Shown here: in pieces, positions 1-11,900 of the stretch
How the letters are laid out: every line of letters begins with the position of its first letter
Position numbering within the stretch: the stretch's first letter is position 1
NCBI RefSeq assembly: GCF_004027225.2
Contig: NC_046360.1
Coordinates: 3,770,001-3,834,000 of the forward strand
Source of the DNA: Strigops habroptila
Lineage: Eukaryota > Chordata > Aves > Psittaciformes > Psittacidae
Direction: 5' to 3'
DNA length: 64,000 bases
The notes under the pieces: model-generated
What the model was told of the DNA's origin: nothing
Seen by the model: the letters and a program-made list of their open reading frames with translations, nothing else
The model's database searches: none
Made by a program: the position numbers and the translations under genes

Positions 1-3000
1 TAACAGGCAGGTCCTTCTCCAGGGCAGTGAGGAGGGGAGCTGTGTTTTGACTCAAGTATGTAACAATATCAGCAAATGCCAACTGGACTCCACAGGTAAT
101 CGAATACTTGGTATGTAGCGCCCTACTCAAAGGCAAGCGGAAGTCTTGATGGTGATTGCTCTGGGCTTCAGACCCTTTGCTAGGTCTGTGATACAGCATT
201 CAGGTATTTTTTTGCCTTGATTGTGGCACAAACTCTACAAACTGCAGTCAGATGTGAGAAGGCAACATTTTCATATAACCCTATTCATGTTCTTCAAAGA
301 TCATCCTTCTTTACTTCAGCTGCAAAGTCTAGCGTCTTGGCTGGGAGATGCGCTGTCATTATGTCAAGCCCAGGATATTCAAAGGAAATTTGCTTCCTTT
401 GATTTATTGTGAAGAACAGGCACTCCTGACCCCAAAAAGGAGATTTTGTGGCTTTCATCACCATTTCCTGCTAGACAGTTTGTTTCAAGTCGCCGACAGG
501 AGGGCAACAGGGCCAGGGCAGATGCAGCCATGACTTGAGGGAGCTGCATAGCATTTTGGTTGCTCTCACAGTGCAGGACTGACACAGTGCTAACAGGAGA
601 CACGAACAAGCTACAAGCCCTTGTAGTCACTTGGCAAAGCCATACCTGAAGATACTCAAGGAGACCAGGTACTTCCTAGGAGAAGCTCTCAGGAGCAACC
701 ATCTATGTTAGTTTGGTCCCTTCTGGGCTGTGGCCTTTGTTGGACCAGACAGCCAAGACTCAGAGTCCTGGTTGAAAAGATTTCTGATGTGAGGGCTGCC
801 TAAATACATGAGTAGACCTCTCAGAAGGTGATGTTATCTCTCCATAAATGGCCTCTGTTTTTCAGGCAGAAAGGTTCCTTTGATTTAAACTCTGTCATGC
901 TGCCCTGCAAAACGAATCATTATTGGCATGTCTGGATTTGCAATCCAGTTCCAGCAGTCTGGATGCACTTCCTCTCTCTGTATAATCATCTGGAGTGAGC
1001 AGCGGTATGCCACCCTTGTTTTGGATCATTTCGAGCTTAGATGAACAACTCTACGAGGATCCAGGCAAGGGTAATCTTGGCCTGACGTACCTGGGTCCTA
1101 CTCTGTGGTCACATTTCCCTCAATGATGCTGCTGCTTTGATGCCTTTCAACATTATTGTCAGGAACACTGCAGACAGGAAAGACTGCACCTCTTTGGAGG
1201 GAACCAAAGAGCATAGTTACATCCAACTGTGGCCCAAGCCACTCTTACTGGGGCTAGTTACGCTGTGGGTGTTCTGCAGGATCAGGTTCGACAGTGAACC
1301 AGAATGGACATTCCTAACATTCTTCCCATTTTGCCACCCAGCCTGCTTCAGAAAAAGTCCTGATGTAGGTGTTTGTATCCTGTCTCTTTCTTCCCTCACT
1401 GTATTTGTCTTTCAAGCCTGGCAGCAGTGAAAGGAAATTTAGCACGTGATGCTGACATTCTGCCATGTCTGTGGGACGGCAGATCCCTAAAGTACTCAAA
1501 TCTAGCTAAGAGAATAGCTAGGAAAAGAGGAGGCAGAGGACTCATCAAAGCATGGAGAGGCTTGAATCTCCGGGGATTCAAGGAGGGATACCAGCTTTTA
1601 TCCAGAAGCTGGGCTGCTCACACTAAGGCGGCTGTCTGGGTTCTGGCACCCACTGCCCACAGAGTCTCTCTCTCACTTCTGCTTCACTTTGTGCATTTTG
1701 ATCTGACTGTTCACAGATCTTACTACTGGGATATTCAGCCTGCTGGATGCTGTAGCACGGTTGTGCTGGATACAGGAGCCCAGCCAGAACCTGGACATAG
1801 GGAAGGAGGGCAGAGAAAAGGTCGGGGTTGTAAAGAGACTGCAAGGGGATCCCAGGAATACCATCAGTAACAGGAGTGCCAGATATGAGCACCAGGCGGC
1901 CACTAGCAAACAGGAACAAACATCCAAGCACGTGCACAAAGTCACAGCCCTTAACTGAGGGCTCTCTGCAGACCACAAAGCCCTGAGCACATTTTGGTTT
2001 GTGAAGCCTCACCTGGAAACCTCAGGCACAACTGAACGGAGCTTGGCGAGCCAGGCTGCAGATCACACTGCATCCCTGATGCTCTGCTCTGGTATCACCA
2101 GCCTGGCACACAGCAGGTCTCTGGTCCTGAGCAGCACCAAGCCCCTGCCACTCCCAGCAAAGCACAGGCCTTTCTTCACATGCATTTCTTTACCCATTTC
2201 AAGACTGGGCCTGCGGATTGCATTTTATAACAAAATAGACCAATGAAAAAAAAGTTGGAGAAGCTCTGAGAAATGTGTTCTCCATAAAGCCCTCTTTAAT
2301 CGATGTTGTCAGAATTACACCTCTGCCTGAGAGTGAATCTTAACAGATACAGTCCTGCTGGAATTAACCCTAGTTTTCTGTTACTTGACTCCCCACTCCT
2401 TATTTGTTGTTGTTTTACACACAAATTCCAAGCTAGACAGGGTTATTCCTTTAGAGTTAGTGCTGGTAGTAGAGGCCACTGTCCCACAGTCTGTGCCTTC
2501 ACACACTGCTGCCCTTGTACCACTGTTTGCACCTGTTTGTCCATACTCAGCTGCTTCAGAAAACTTCCCTCTAGACTTTTCCTTCCTCCTCGTCCCACCA
2601 TACACACAAGAACCCAGCTTCCCTGTTCCCAAGCCAAGACACAGGAATGTACCAGTCCCCAGTGATTCCTTCCAGTAAATTAAGAATTGCTGAACTAAGG
2701 AGGGTTTCAGTAGAGCAACATGGCCTCAACTGAAAATCCTTCACTTGTTTTTCTCCTTCAGTATGGCAACGTGCAATATTTACGTCCTGTTTAATTCTAC
2801 TACCCCATATATACATCTGTGCCTGCATCATTCACTGAGTTTCCACTCAGGCAAATTTTCACTGGCCAAAAGCTGAATACTGTGGCTCCAGGAGGACTTG
2901 TGACCAAAGAATGAGTCATTTCCATCACAGCCATCAGGACAGCATTTCTTTCCACCTGCCCACCCTGTGCTTTACACAGGAGAGCTCCATCTTGCTGAGC

Positions 3001-4979
3001 AACCCACAACTAACTTTAAACATAAACAGTAACACCACCACCACCATAATACGTGTACACGCATGCCCTGCAGAACAACAACAGTATCACCATAATATGT
3101 GCACACACATGCCCTGCAGAACAACAACAGTAATAACAATACTACCACACGTGCCCTGCAGAACCCAGCAACAGTTCTGCCAGTTTTAAGTGAAGTCAAT
3201 ACCCCTGCAAATGCTTGGGGATGCTCAACAGGGCCTAGTGTTTCAATCTTTTTTAATGCTCAGCAAACCCTAAACCATGAACACCGACTTCTGTGCTGAA
3301 CACATGTATTGTACTGAAATTTATCATTAAAAATACATTATTCAGCTCCAGGAAAAACTGGATTGTAGATCTCAAGAAGCAGAAAAAATCCCTCCCCTCA
3401 CCTGCTTTCCAAGCTAAAATATACCTTTGTAGGAGTAACGGATGGTGCACTTACCCCTGTCCAGCATCTCTTTGTCCTGCTCCTTTTTTCTTCTTGGAGG
3501 AAAGCAGCTCTGAAGACACTCCTTCCCTTTGCACGTATGGTCTTGCCAGTGCAGGAGAGGGGCAGGGGAACAGGGCTGCAGGGGAACTGCTGGGCTGAAT
3601 GCCTGAGTTCACAGTGCTAACTGGCCAGAGAATCCTATTACGTGATAGGTAGCAAGCCAGGGCCTAATTGATGGAAATTTTGACCTTTGGTCCCCTTTGA
3701 CATTTTCAGATCAGCTGTAGCCTGTGTGAGACATTAGAGCCCTTACAGTGAGGGGCTCTAAATCAGCCTGTGTGGCTGCTGGAGCCGCCGAGCGGGTCAG
3801 AGGTAAGAATTCACTGAGGTTTGTGTGTGGGCTGCTCGGTGCCTGTTTGACATTTATAAATCAGTGACATTCCTCTGCACAGCTCAGTGCACACAGATCG
3901 CTTCAGTCACTCCGAGGAGGGCCCCTCATCTCAGTCAAGGGTGGATTTGGGCATCCTTGGCCTTTCCTTTTGACTTGAGCAAGAATACGCCTAAACAAAT
4001 CCAGCTTTATGAGCTGTCAAGTTCACCTTCCACCATACAGTGTGACCTGCTCCCTCAGGAGGATGGAGTGCAGTCCATTTTATGATCAACCCTACCTCCA
4101 AGGACTCTGTGCCATCTTCAGGGCTCAGGTGTGAAAGCCTTCATCATGAGGTGCACTACCAGACCCCACACATTTTCATCAGCTGCCACAACAAACATCA
4201 TGTTTGTTGGGTTTGTAGCACTAAGCCACAGTCCCATTCTGCTGGGTGCTGGGCCAACAACTCAAGAGGAGGCGGCTGTGAACAAAGCTCCACCAGGCTG
4301 AGCTGCATGAGTGGGCCTGCCCCAGATTTCTCACAGTCTAGACTCCATGTGGAGAGAAAACATGATGAGAAAAACATAACAAGGCTGTGGACAAGGTAAT
4401 GTTAACATCAGCCAGTTATTGTGCAATAAATATCCATATTGGCTTCAGCAAGCCTGACCTGTTTAACCGCTGCTTGCTTCTCCAAACCCTGAGGGTTGAT
4501 ACGGACTCTCTATTCCCCTCAGCACTGGCAGTGCCTCTGGCACACATTGCTCCTCCTGGCTGTGCTGGTACTTGGGATGCCATCCCATTGTGTTTATGGT
4601 GGCCTCAAACACAACCTTAGTGGTTGTGGACCTGCATCTGTGGAGACAAAGAAAGAGATGGCGTTTTGGGCTGCACTGAGTGTGAGGTGTAAGGACCGCC
4701 ATGAGGGTATGGCCAGCACAAGGGCTATGGCGGGCTTGCACACCTCAGTAGCCAGCAGCGCCATGGTGACCCTCTGCCTTGGTGGAGCCGCCCTCAGCCA
4801 CCTCAAAGCAAAGAGGGACAACGGCTCTTGAGAAGAACTCTTCCCTCATGCCTGCACACCTTGACGCTGAGGGGAAAAGCTGCTTTGGGGGTGAAAGAGG
4901 GAGAAAGATCAAAACTGAGGGAAAAGTCACACAGAATTGAGGGGAAAGAAGCAAAGATGAACTCGGACAGAGGAGCGGG
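1..4979. other. Non-coding flank upstream of RFLNA
   Basis: I see no coding exon in this stretch. The open frames are short, overlap each other on both strands and match no protein family I recognise. Apart from the tandem repeat near 3.05 kb the sequence is unique-looking and moderately AT-rich, becoming GC-rich from about 4.98 kb where the RFLNA CpG island begins. Distal regulatory elements for RFLNA or a neighbour are possible but not demonstrable here. Confidence 0.6.
3049..3175. repeat. Short tandem repeat, period about 42-46 bp
   Basis: The core GCCCTGCAGAAC occurs at 3065, 3111 and 3153, so the spacing is 46 then 42 bases. The flanking ACAACAACAGTA and CACGTG/CACACA-like segments recur with it. 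About 2.5 to 3 imperfect copies are present. The period difference shows small indels between copies. Confidence 0.75.
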
Positions 4980-5900
4980 AAGTCAGCAGAGCAAACCCGC
5001 AGCCCTGCGGTGGCGGGGAGGGTGGCCCGGCCCCTCTCCCGAGGGCCGGGGGTACCGCGGTGGCCGGAGGTTGCCTCAGGTCTCCTCAGAGAGGGGAAGC
5101 GAGCGGGCGGGCGGCGCTAAAGGCGCTCCCCGCCTGGGAAGTGCCTGACAACGTGCGGCCGGGGCAGAGCTGGGGGGCCGGGGGAAGGGGAGGGCGCTCC
5201 CCGGCTCCCCTCCCACCCTCTCCGGATAAATGGGCCGCCGGGAGGCGGCGGGCGGGCGGACGGCGGCAGCCTGTGGACGACCGCGGCCCGCCCGGCCCCG
5301 TCCCCCGCCGCGCCCAGCGCTCCCTGCCGGCGGGGCTGCCCCGGGCTCCGCCGCCCGCAACCAGCCGCGTCCCCCCGCCAGGCTGGGGCGGCGGGATCGG
5401 GCCTCGCTTCCCTTCCCGGGGGGCCGCCTCACGGGCGGGCAGGGCGCGGGCACCGGGTAGCGGGAAGGCGGCCGGGACAGCCCGGTCCGGCCGATGCTGG
5501 CGCTGCCCCCCGCAGCAGGCTCAGCCCGGGCTCCGGCAGGCTGGTGGCGGCGATCGGGGCTCAGGGGGCGCCCGCCGGGCTCCTTTCCCCTTCCCTCCCT
5601 CCGCGGCGGGCGGCGCTGGAGGATTTTCTCCCGCTGCGGCCCCCTCGCTGCCCCCCAGACATGGTAGGTCACCTACAGCTGCAAGGGATGGACGAGAGCC
5701 TGAAGGAGAAGAGCCGGGAAGGCTTGCTGGACAGCCCGGACTCGGGGCTGCCCCCCAGCCCCAGTCCCCCTTTCTACTCCCTGTCGCCCGGTGAGGGCCG
5801 AGCTGGGGGCAGCGGCGGTGCGGACCCCCCGGCCCCGGGGCACCGGCGGGAGGCCAAGGACGGCAAAGTGGTAAGAGCCAAACCCCGAGCGCTGGGCTCT
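4980..5900. promoter_or_regulatory. RFLNA: CpG island and likely RFLNA promoter
   Basis: The sequence is very GC-rich with dense CpG dinucleotides and many GGGCGG/CCGCCC-type Sp1-like boxes, unlike either flank. It covers the first coding exon of RFLNA (5661-5870), the usual position of a vertebrate CpG-island promoter. The transcription start cannot be fixed from sequence. A lone TATA-like GATAAAT at 5225-5231 is the only core-promoter candidate I noticed and may be incidental. Long open frames on both strands here arise from base composition. Confidence 0.8.
5661..5870 (+). CDS. RFLNA: RFLNA coding exon 1 (70 codons, ends phase 0)
   Basis: Begins at the family start MVGHLQLQGM and ends GAC-GGC-AAA-GTG before the donor GTAAGA at 5871. 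It encodes the low-complexity Pro/Ser/Gly N-terminus with the DSGLPPS motif. It lies wholly inside the CpG island. The residues after PFYSLSP are Gly/Ala/Pro-rich and are expected to be poorly conserved. Confidence 0.93.
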
Positions 5901-8900
5901 GTTCTTTCCGGGCACCGGGTGGGAGACAGGTTGGAATGCCCTGGAGTAGGGGGCAGCGGGGAAAGGGCCTGTGCCCGCTAACAGGGGCACCCCTGGGCAC
6001 CCTGGCTGTGTCCCCTCTCAGTGCCTGTCTACCTGCACCCATAGACGAGGGCTCACCGGGGCTGCTTGTGCCCCATCGTGGCTGCAGTTTGGTGTTGGCA
6101 TCACTGCTGGTGTGCCCAAGCAGGGGGATTTCTGATACACTCACATAAGTATTGGTAGTTTGGCTGGGTAAACTCTAATAATGGTGTGAGAGTGAAACCC
6201 AGGTCTGAAAAGGCTCCCCTGCCTACCTTAAGGACCAAAGCGTACTTTCTTCTCAGTGACACTGTCCTGCCTGGTAGGTACAGGTTGGAGCTGCATCCAT
6301 CTGGACCGAGGCAGGCTCCCAGCCATCCTTACACACTGGCATCCCACATTTGTTTTGTCAGGAGTCTGGAGCCACATTTGCTGGAGTTCTTACTGAAAGA
6401 AAAGACAAAACTGTCTGTTAACTTGGGGCAGGGTATAGATGTCTGTCCGGCAAGTTGGTATGGAGACAGAGTCTGGGGAAGGCTGCATGCTGCTACCCTT
6501 TGCTGCAGTGGGGTTTTGTGGCATGAGTCTGCATGAAAGGTTTGTGCGATGCACGGCCAAGCAGAGCAGGGTTAGTGGTTTGTAAGCTTGGACAGCTGGC
6601 AGTAGCACTGCAGATTTCAGTTAGCCTGAGTCAGTGCCAGTGAAACAGTTGACTCTGGAATAGGATTTAAGTAGATTTATTGTGACTATTACTCTGCTTC
6701 ATTTTGTTTATCCCTTAGCTATAAAAACTGTTTTTAAAACTCAGACTTCAGAGCATAAGCAACGGTGGTGGAGGTTTTTGAAGGATGATGAAAGTCCTTC
6801 CCCAAGGATCTTTCAATTTTTAACATATAAAAGACATTTGTAGGTGTATTCAACACAGTCAATGGGCTTCTATATGGAATAAAAACTACAGCATAAATCT
6901 TTCCATGGGAAAATTTTATCTATGTATGGATTAGTGACAATTCAAACTTCTTCCCAGTAGAGACATTTTGCAACGGCTTCTCACACCCTCATTTACTTGC
7001 TCAAGTTCTAAGGCTATTTTAGCATGTTATTAAAAACTGCCTTTTACTCCCGAGCATGCCAAAACCTTCCCCATGAGCAGCAACTCCCTCTCACCAGACT
7101 ATGGTGAGTAGGGTGTGAGGTGTTAATTATGAAAATCAGACCTCAACCGCGCTAATGCTGCGGTTCCAGATACTGAGCCTTACCTGCAGATGCCTGGGAG
7201 TGTGCCATCCGGATGGGACTGTTTATGTACAAAGAGTTGCCCACACGCCTCTGGTTTGGCAGGATCAGGCTGTTGCTATGTGTTTGTAAAATAAAATGTA
7301 GGAGGAAGATGAATGAAGGCTGGCTGGACCAGAAAACAGCTGGGGTGGAGGTGTCTGCGGAGTTCTGTAATGGGGATATGACTGCCTCCATTCCAGTAAT
7401 ATGACAGTTGGCCACCACTCCTCCCAAGAAAGCCCTTAGATATCGAAGATGAAAGAGCATGAGAAAAACCAATTTCAGCTCTTGGGCCGTTAGGACTGAG
7501 AGTTTTAGTGCTTGGCTCCTACGGGAAACTAAGTCTGTGTAAGGCAAAATTAAGTTCTCCAGTTTATTTTAACTTGATCATAAATGAACATTTTACACAT
7601 TTCAGAGGAATTCCCACTGTAGATTTTGTATCACATTGCAACAGGAATTTAATACCTATGCTGGTAACAGTGGTGCAGGACTGTGCTCTTGACCTCTGAC
7701 TGTTTGGTACACTGCAAAATAATGAACTAACTAGGAACTTTCACTCTGTTTGGCTGTACAGAGTCTCACTTCTCACTTCCACCCTGCAAATACTGTACTT
7801 GCAGTTGTTATTAAGAAAGCAGGAAAAACATGGCGAGCTTTGCTTGCTTCATATTCCAAATTTCGGTGTCTAATTAGCTTTAATCTTGCCATTTAACAAG
7901 GACTTGCAGATCTATGAGCAATTATGCAATCCATGAATGTGCTTCTGTTTAACTCTACTACTCTGCTGTTCATCAGAGCATGCAGAATTGGCAAATCAAT
8001 AATTGCAGCTATTTGCACACCAAGCCATGCCTTTTTTAATTGCCTCTTATATTAGTGTTTGTTTTGCTTATAAACGTGACAGAGCCAGGAATGCAGCCTG
8101 CACTCTTTGTGTTATAATGCTATAAAACCATATATAAGCTCAGTCACGGCCAAAGTTCTAGTACGTACAGTTACAATAAATTGCTGTCAGGTGAAGAAAA
8201 CAACATTCCAGATTTGTGGGAAGTATTTCATGCTATTCCTTGCTGCAGACCTATCGGAACCACCAGTCTGAACCCAGTTGTGTTCTTTTGTAGTCAGCTA
8301 TTTTGCTCTGACTTCACAAATATGTTGAAGAATTTTTCTGCTCTAGGACATCTCTTCTTGTACAGACTAAAATGAGATTGCATGCCCTTATTGAAGGCTT
8401 TCTTGTGTGTAAAATCTGTTCTCTCTCTGCTTTGTGTTATGAACTGTGACTCCGAAAAAGTAAACTCTCTCCTCTTTAATAAGCACAACTTTGTTTCAAA
8501 GACAATGTACCATTTATTCACATTTAACCAGCCAATTTGGCGACAGCTTTGGGATCCAAGAAAATATGAAAGGCAATTTAGGGCCAGAGTCATAAATACC
8601 ACAAGTTCAACACCATTTAGGGATTTTTTTTTTTTTTTTAACTTGCATTTTACTTGCAGTGCAGGAGAAATTGGCTTTTATTTCATCAAATAAAGCCTAT
8701 GTAGAGAATTTTTCAGTTGTTTTGTGCTTAAGCACAAATATCCCAATGAAAATAGAAAGTGACTTTTATCTAGTTCTGCTTTTTAAATCTGAAACATGAT
8801 TAAATTGATTCTTAGGATTTGAGTTACTGAATTCTCTAGGCTTTGCATGTAATGCTGGGCCAAAAGGAATATAAATACATTAAATACATTTCTAATAATA

Positions 8901-11900
8901 TTAGAAGGACACAGCACAAAGGAGTTGCTGGAAGGTTAGGGAATGAAATTGCATCATAGCAGCCAGATCTGCTTAGAGTTTTCCCTGTTGTTGCCCTGGG
9001 ATATAGTTTAAGGCTAAAACTGCTGAAATAAGTGCTTTGCATTCAGTAGCATGTCTCTTAATGGATATCAGTGGAGATCAGGATCACATTAATCTGCAGA
9101 ACTATCACTCAGGCTTTCTTGAAGCAGCAGACTTCGTGTCCCATTGCAACAAGTTCTGCCACTGCAGAACTTTTTATTTGAAAGAATTATTTGTGCATGC
9201 AACCTGCCTCACTGAGCACTGACTTTGCAGGACTATATCCCAGTGGATCAGCTGTCAGATGAATGCCAATTTCTACTTACATTCAGGAGCTATGATGAAC
9301 AACAGTGCGGTGCCAGCATCAGTCTTGTGTGGTGGGAGGAGATTCCAGCTTCATCTCAAGTGCAGAGGAGGAGGATACCTTGTCCCTTGGCGCAGCCTTC
9401 AAGGGCATGGTCCCAACAACAGGGTCCAGGTCAGCACATGTGCCAAACCTGTTGGATTTATGGCTGACATTAAAAAAAAAAGCCAAAACCAAAACACCTC
9501 TTCCTGGCAATCCTGCATTTTGAAGAGCCCTTGGGCCACAGAGCCAGCATCTCGTACTGCATGGAAAGGGGGACTGTTTTGTGGGGACTAGGTGAGGAGC
9601 ATGGCCATCAAAGGGTTTCTAGGTAATATGTAACTTCCAACCTGCCAACACCTACAGGGAAAGCACGTGAGAAAGAAAGGCCCAGCACCCCAACCTGAGC
9701 CAGCCCGCACAAGGACATGCCTCTCCAAGCACAAGTGGGTCCCAGCAGCTCTGGGGAAAGCCCCAGGCTTGGGCAGGGAGCGAGGCACCCATCTGGCTGC
9801 AGCCTGGCATCCTGACCTACTTCAGAACCGCTCCCATGGGGCGGGATCCTGCAGGAATTCTCTCAGCAGGGGTTGGTGGTGGTTTCAGGTTTACACCACC
9901 TAGTAAAGGCAAACCCCTGTACAGTTCCAAATGCACACCCGCTCTTCTTCCTCCTTCGTTCAATGCAAAGGAGGAGGAACGATTCTGTACCTCACCTAAT
10001 CTGCAAACTGTGACAGATGTCTCTTCTGGGAAACAGTCATAGGGGTCTCAACATCTACCATGAAAAACGTGGCTATATCAAGGGCGGTGTCTTCTATTCC
10101 TTAATTTCCATTGCATCCCTGTGTAACACTGCGGACAATAAGCAAAGCAGCACACATTTCCCACTTGAAATAGAAGAGGGAGATAGGCAGGAAGGATGTA
10201 AGTCTTTGCAATAATAAAGCCCTGCTTTCTACCTCAGGTCTGCTTTTACTGTTATCACCTCCAAATATAATCTCATCCGGCTTTAGTATAAATTACTCAT
10301 CATGTGCAATACGTGAAGATATTGGGAAAATAAATCATCTGTTAAACAAATATTGCTTATCAGCTAGAACGGAGAATGTGGATGTGTGTCAAATAGCTCA
10401 GCCCGATCTTTCATTACAGCTGTAAATAACAGCTGAGTAAAGTGACATTTTCATAGACCTGACATGTTACCATAGTGGGAAAACATGGTGAGAGATTTGC
10501 TTATGCCCTAGCTAAGTGAGGAGCTGGGAATTTGGGAAGCCGTATCCTGTCTGTAGCCCTGACACTTGGAAAACTGCTTCCCCTTACAGTCCCTCCAGAT
10601 CTAATGGTGCATCTTAGTGCCTTCCACATAATGACCATAGCAAAAGGAGTCAGTCAGTTCTGGTCCCTTTGTGCTCTCTGGGGAAAGGTTTTTTTGGGGT
10701 TTATTTCAAGTCACAGTAATTTTCTTTCCCTTTCTTTGCTTTACTGCCTGGAATTTGGAAGCTAAAGAACAGTATTTTTCACATCAGTTTCATGGCACTT
10801 TGTTCCTCACCTTTGATTACTATTTGATAACTGCTTCCATTCTTGTAAGTTACCCCAAATGAAAAGTACCTTTCCAGAGCCCACTGACTCTACACAATTA
10901 CTAGGGGTAAAATAGCACTATATTATTCTTGCTTTTGTTCAGAACCCTGTGATCTAAATACACCCAGGAACCAGTCACTGAGATGTCACTCATGCAATGT
11001 GTGTCTGTCCTAAAGCAAAAGCCCCTCCATAATACTTATGCCACCCTAAAGGAAGTGCTGTTGGTTAGCTGTAGATTGAATTTCTGTGCAGCAAACGATT
11101 TTATCTCTGTTTATCTGTGGAATACTTGAATAAAGCAGAGTTTAGCTGCCCAGGCTGTTACATGCCTGAAAGGCATCAGGGTTAAGGCAGAGGGAAAAAT
11201 GCAGCCAAACAAGAAAGCACTTCAACTTTTTAATAATACTGTAACTCTTTGCTGGTTGAAACAAATTATCTACCAGAAAGGACATAAAAATGATGGCACA
11301 TTTGCTACTTAATTTTCACCTTGGCTCCGTTTTGATGGTATAGTGTGATGCATGGGGCTAACTGTTTGATATCCCAGTATCTTCCCTTTTGCTCCTCAAC
11401 CTTCCTGGACTACCAGACTCCTCCTCTCCCTGCATAAAGATGACACTGTTGTGGTGGCTTTTGCAGAGCTGCATCTCCTAAATTGCAGCACAACCCCAAT
11501 TACCAGGGACAGATTAATCAGGTCCCAGCTGTAGCCTTCCAGCACAGCAACTCTGGGGTTTGGTCTTTGGATAGATAGACTTCGACTGTGGATCTCTTGT
11601 GGTCACCCTGTCTAAAGTCATGGGAGTTTCTCCTTTTCGCCATCAGTGACGCCCAGTAGTGTGCAGCAATCTCTGCTCCCAGCCAGCCCATCTGTGGTGC
11701 AGGGCAATAAAGAAACTCACCTTATTTGTGCAGTGTCTGGAGATTGCTGAGTGATTGCTAGAAATGAGCCAAGGATCCTCACTTTCTCAAGGGAGCTCAG
11801 CAGTCCAATGTTGTTGTTCTTCAACCATTCCTGTGCAGAAGTTAAAAGAATTGAGTAAGTACCTTTTTTTGACAGACAGAACATTTTTGTTTTGTTTTTT

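Noticed and set aside
5544-5660. In-frame upstream extension of RFLNA exon 1
   Set aside because: It would start at GTG, not ATG, and the refilin family begins at MVGHL, so 5661 is kept.
5060-5794. 244-codon + strand frame and a 198-codon - strand frame in the CpG island
   Set aside because: Pro/Gly/Arg/Ala-rich translations on both strands are typical of GC-rich DNA lacking stops. They match no family and overlap the RFLNA 5' region.
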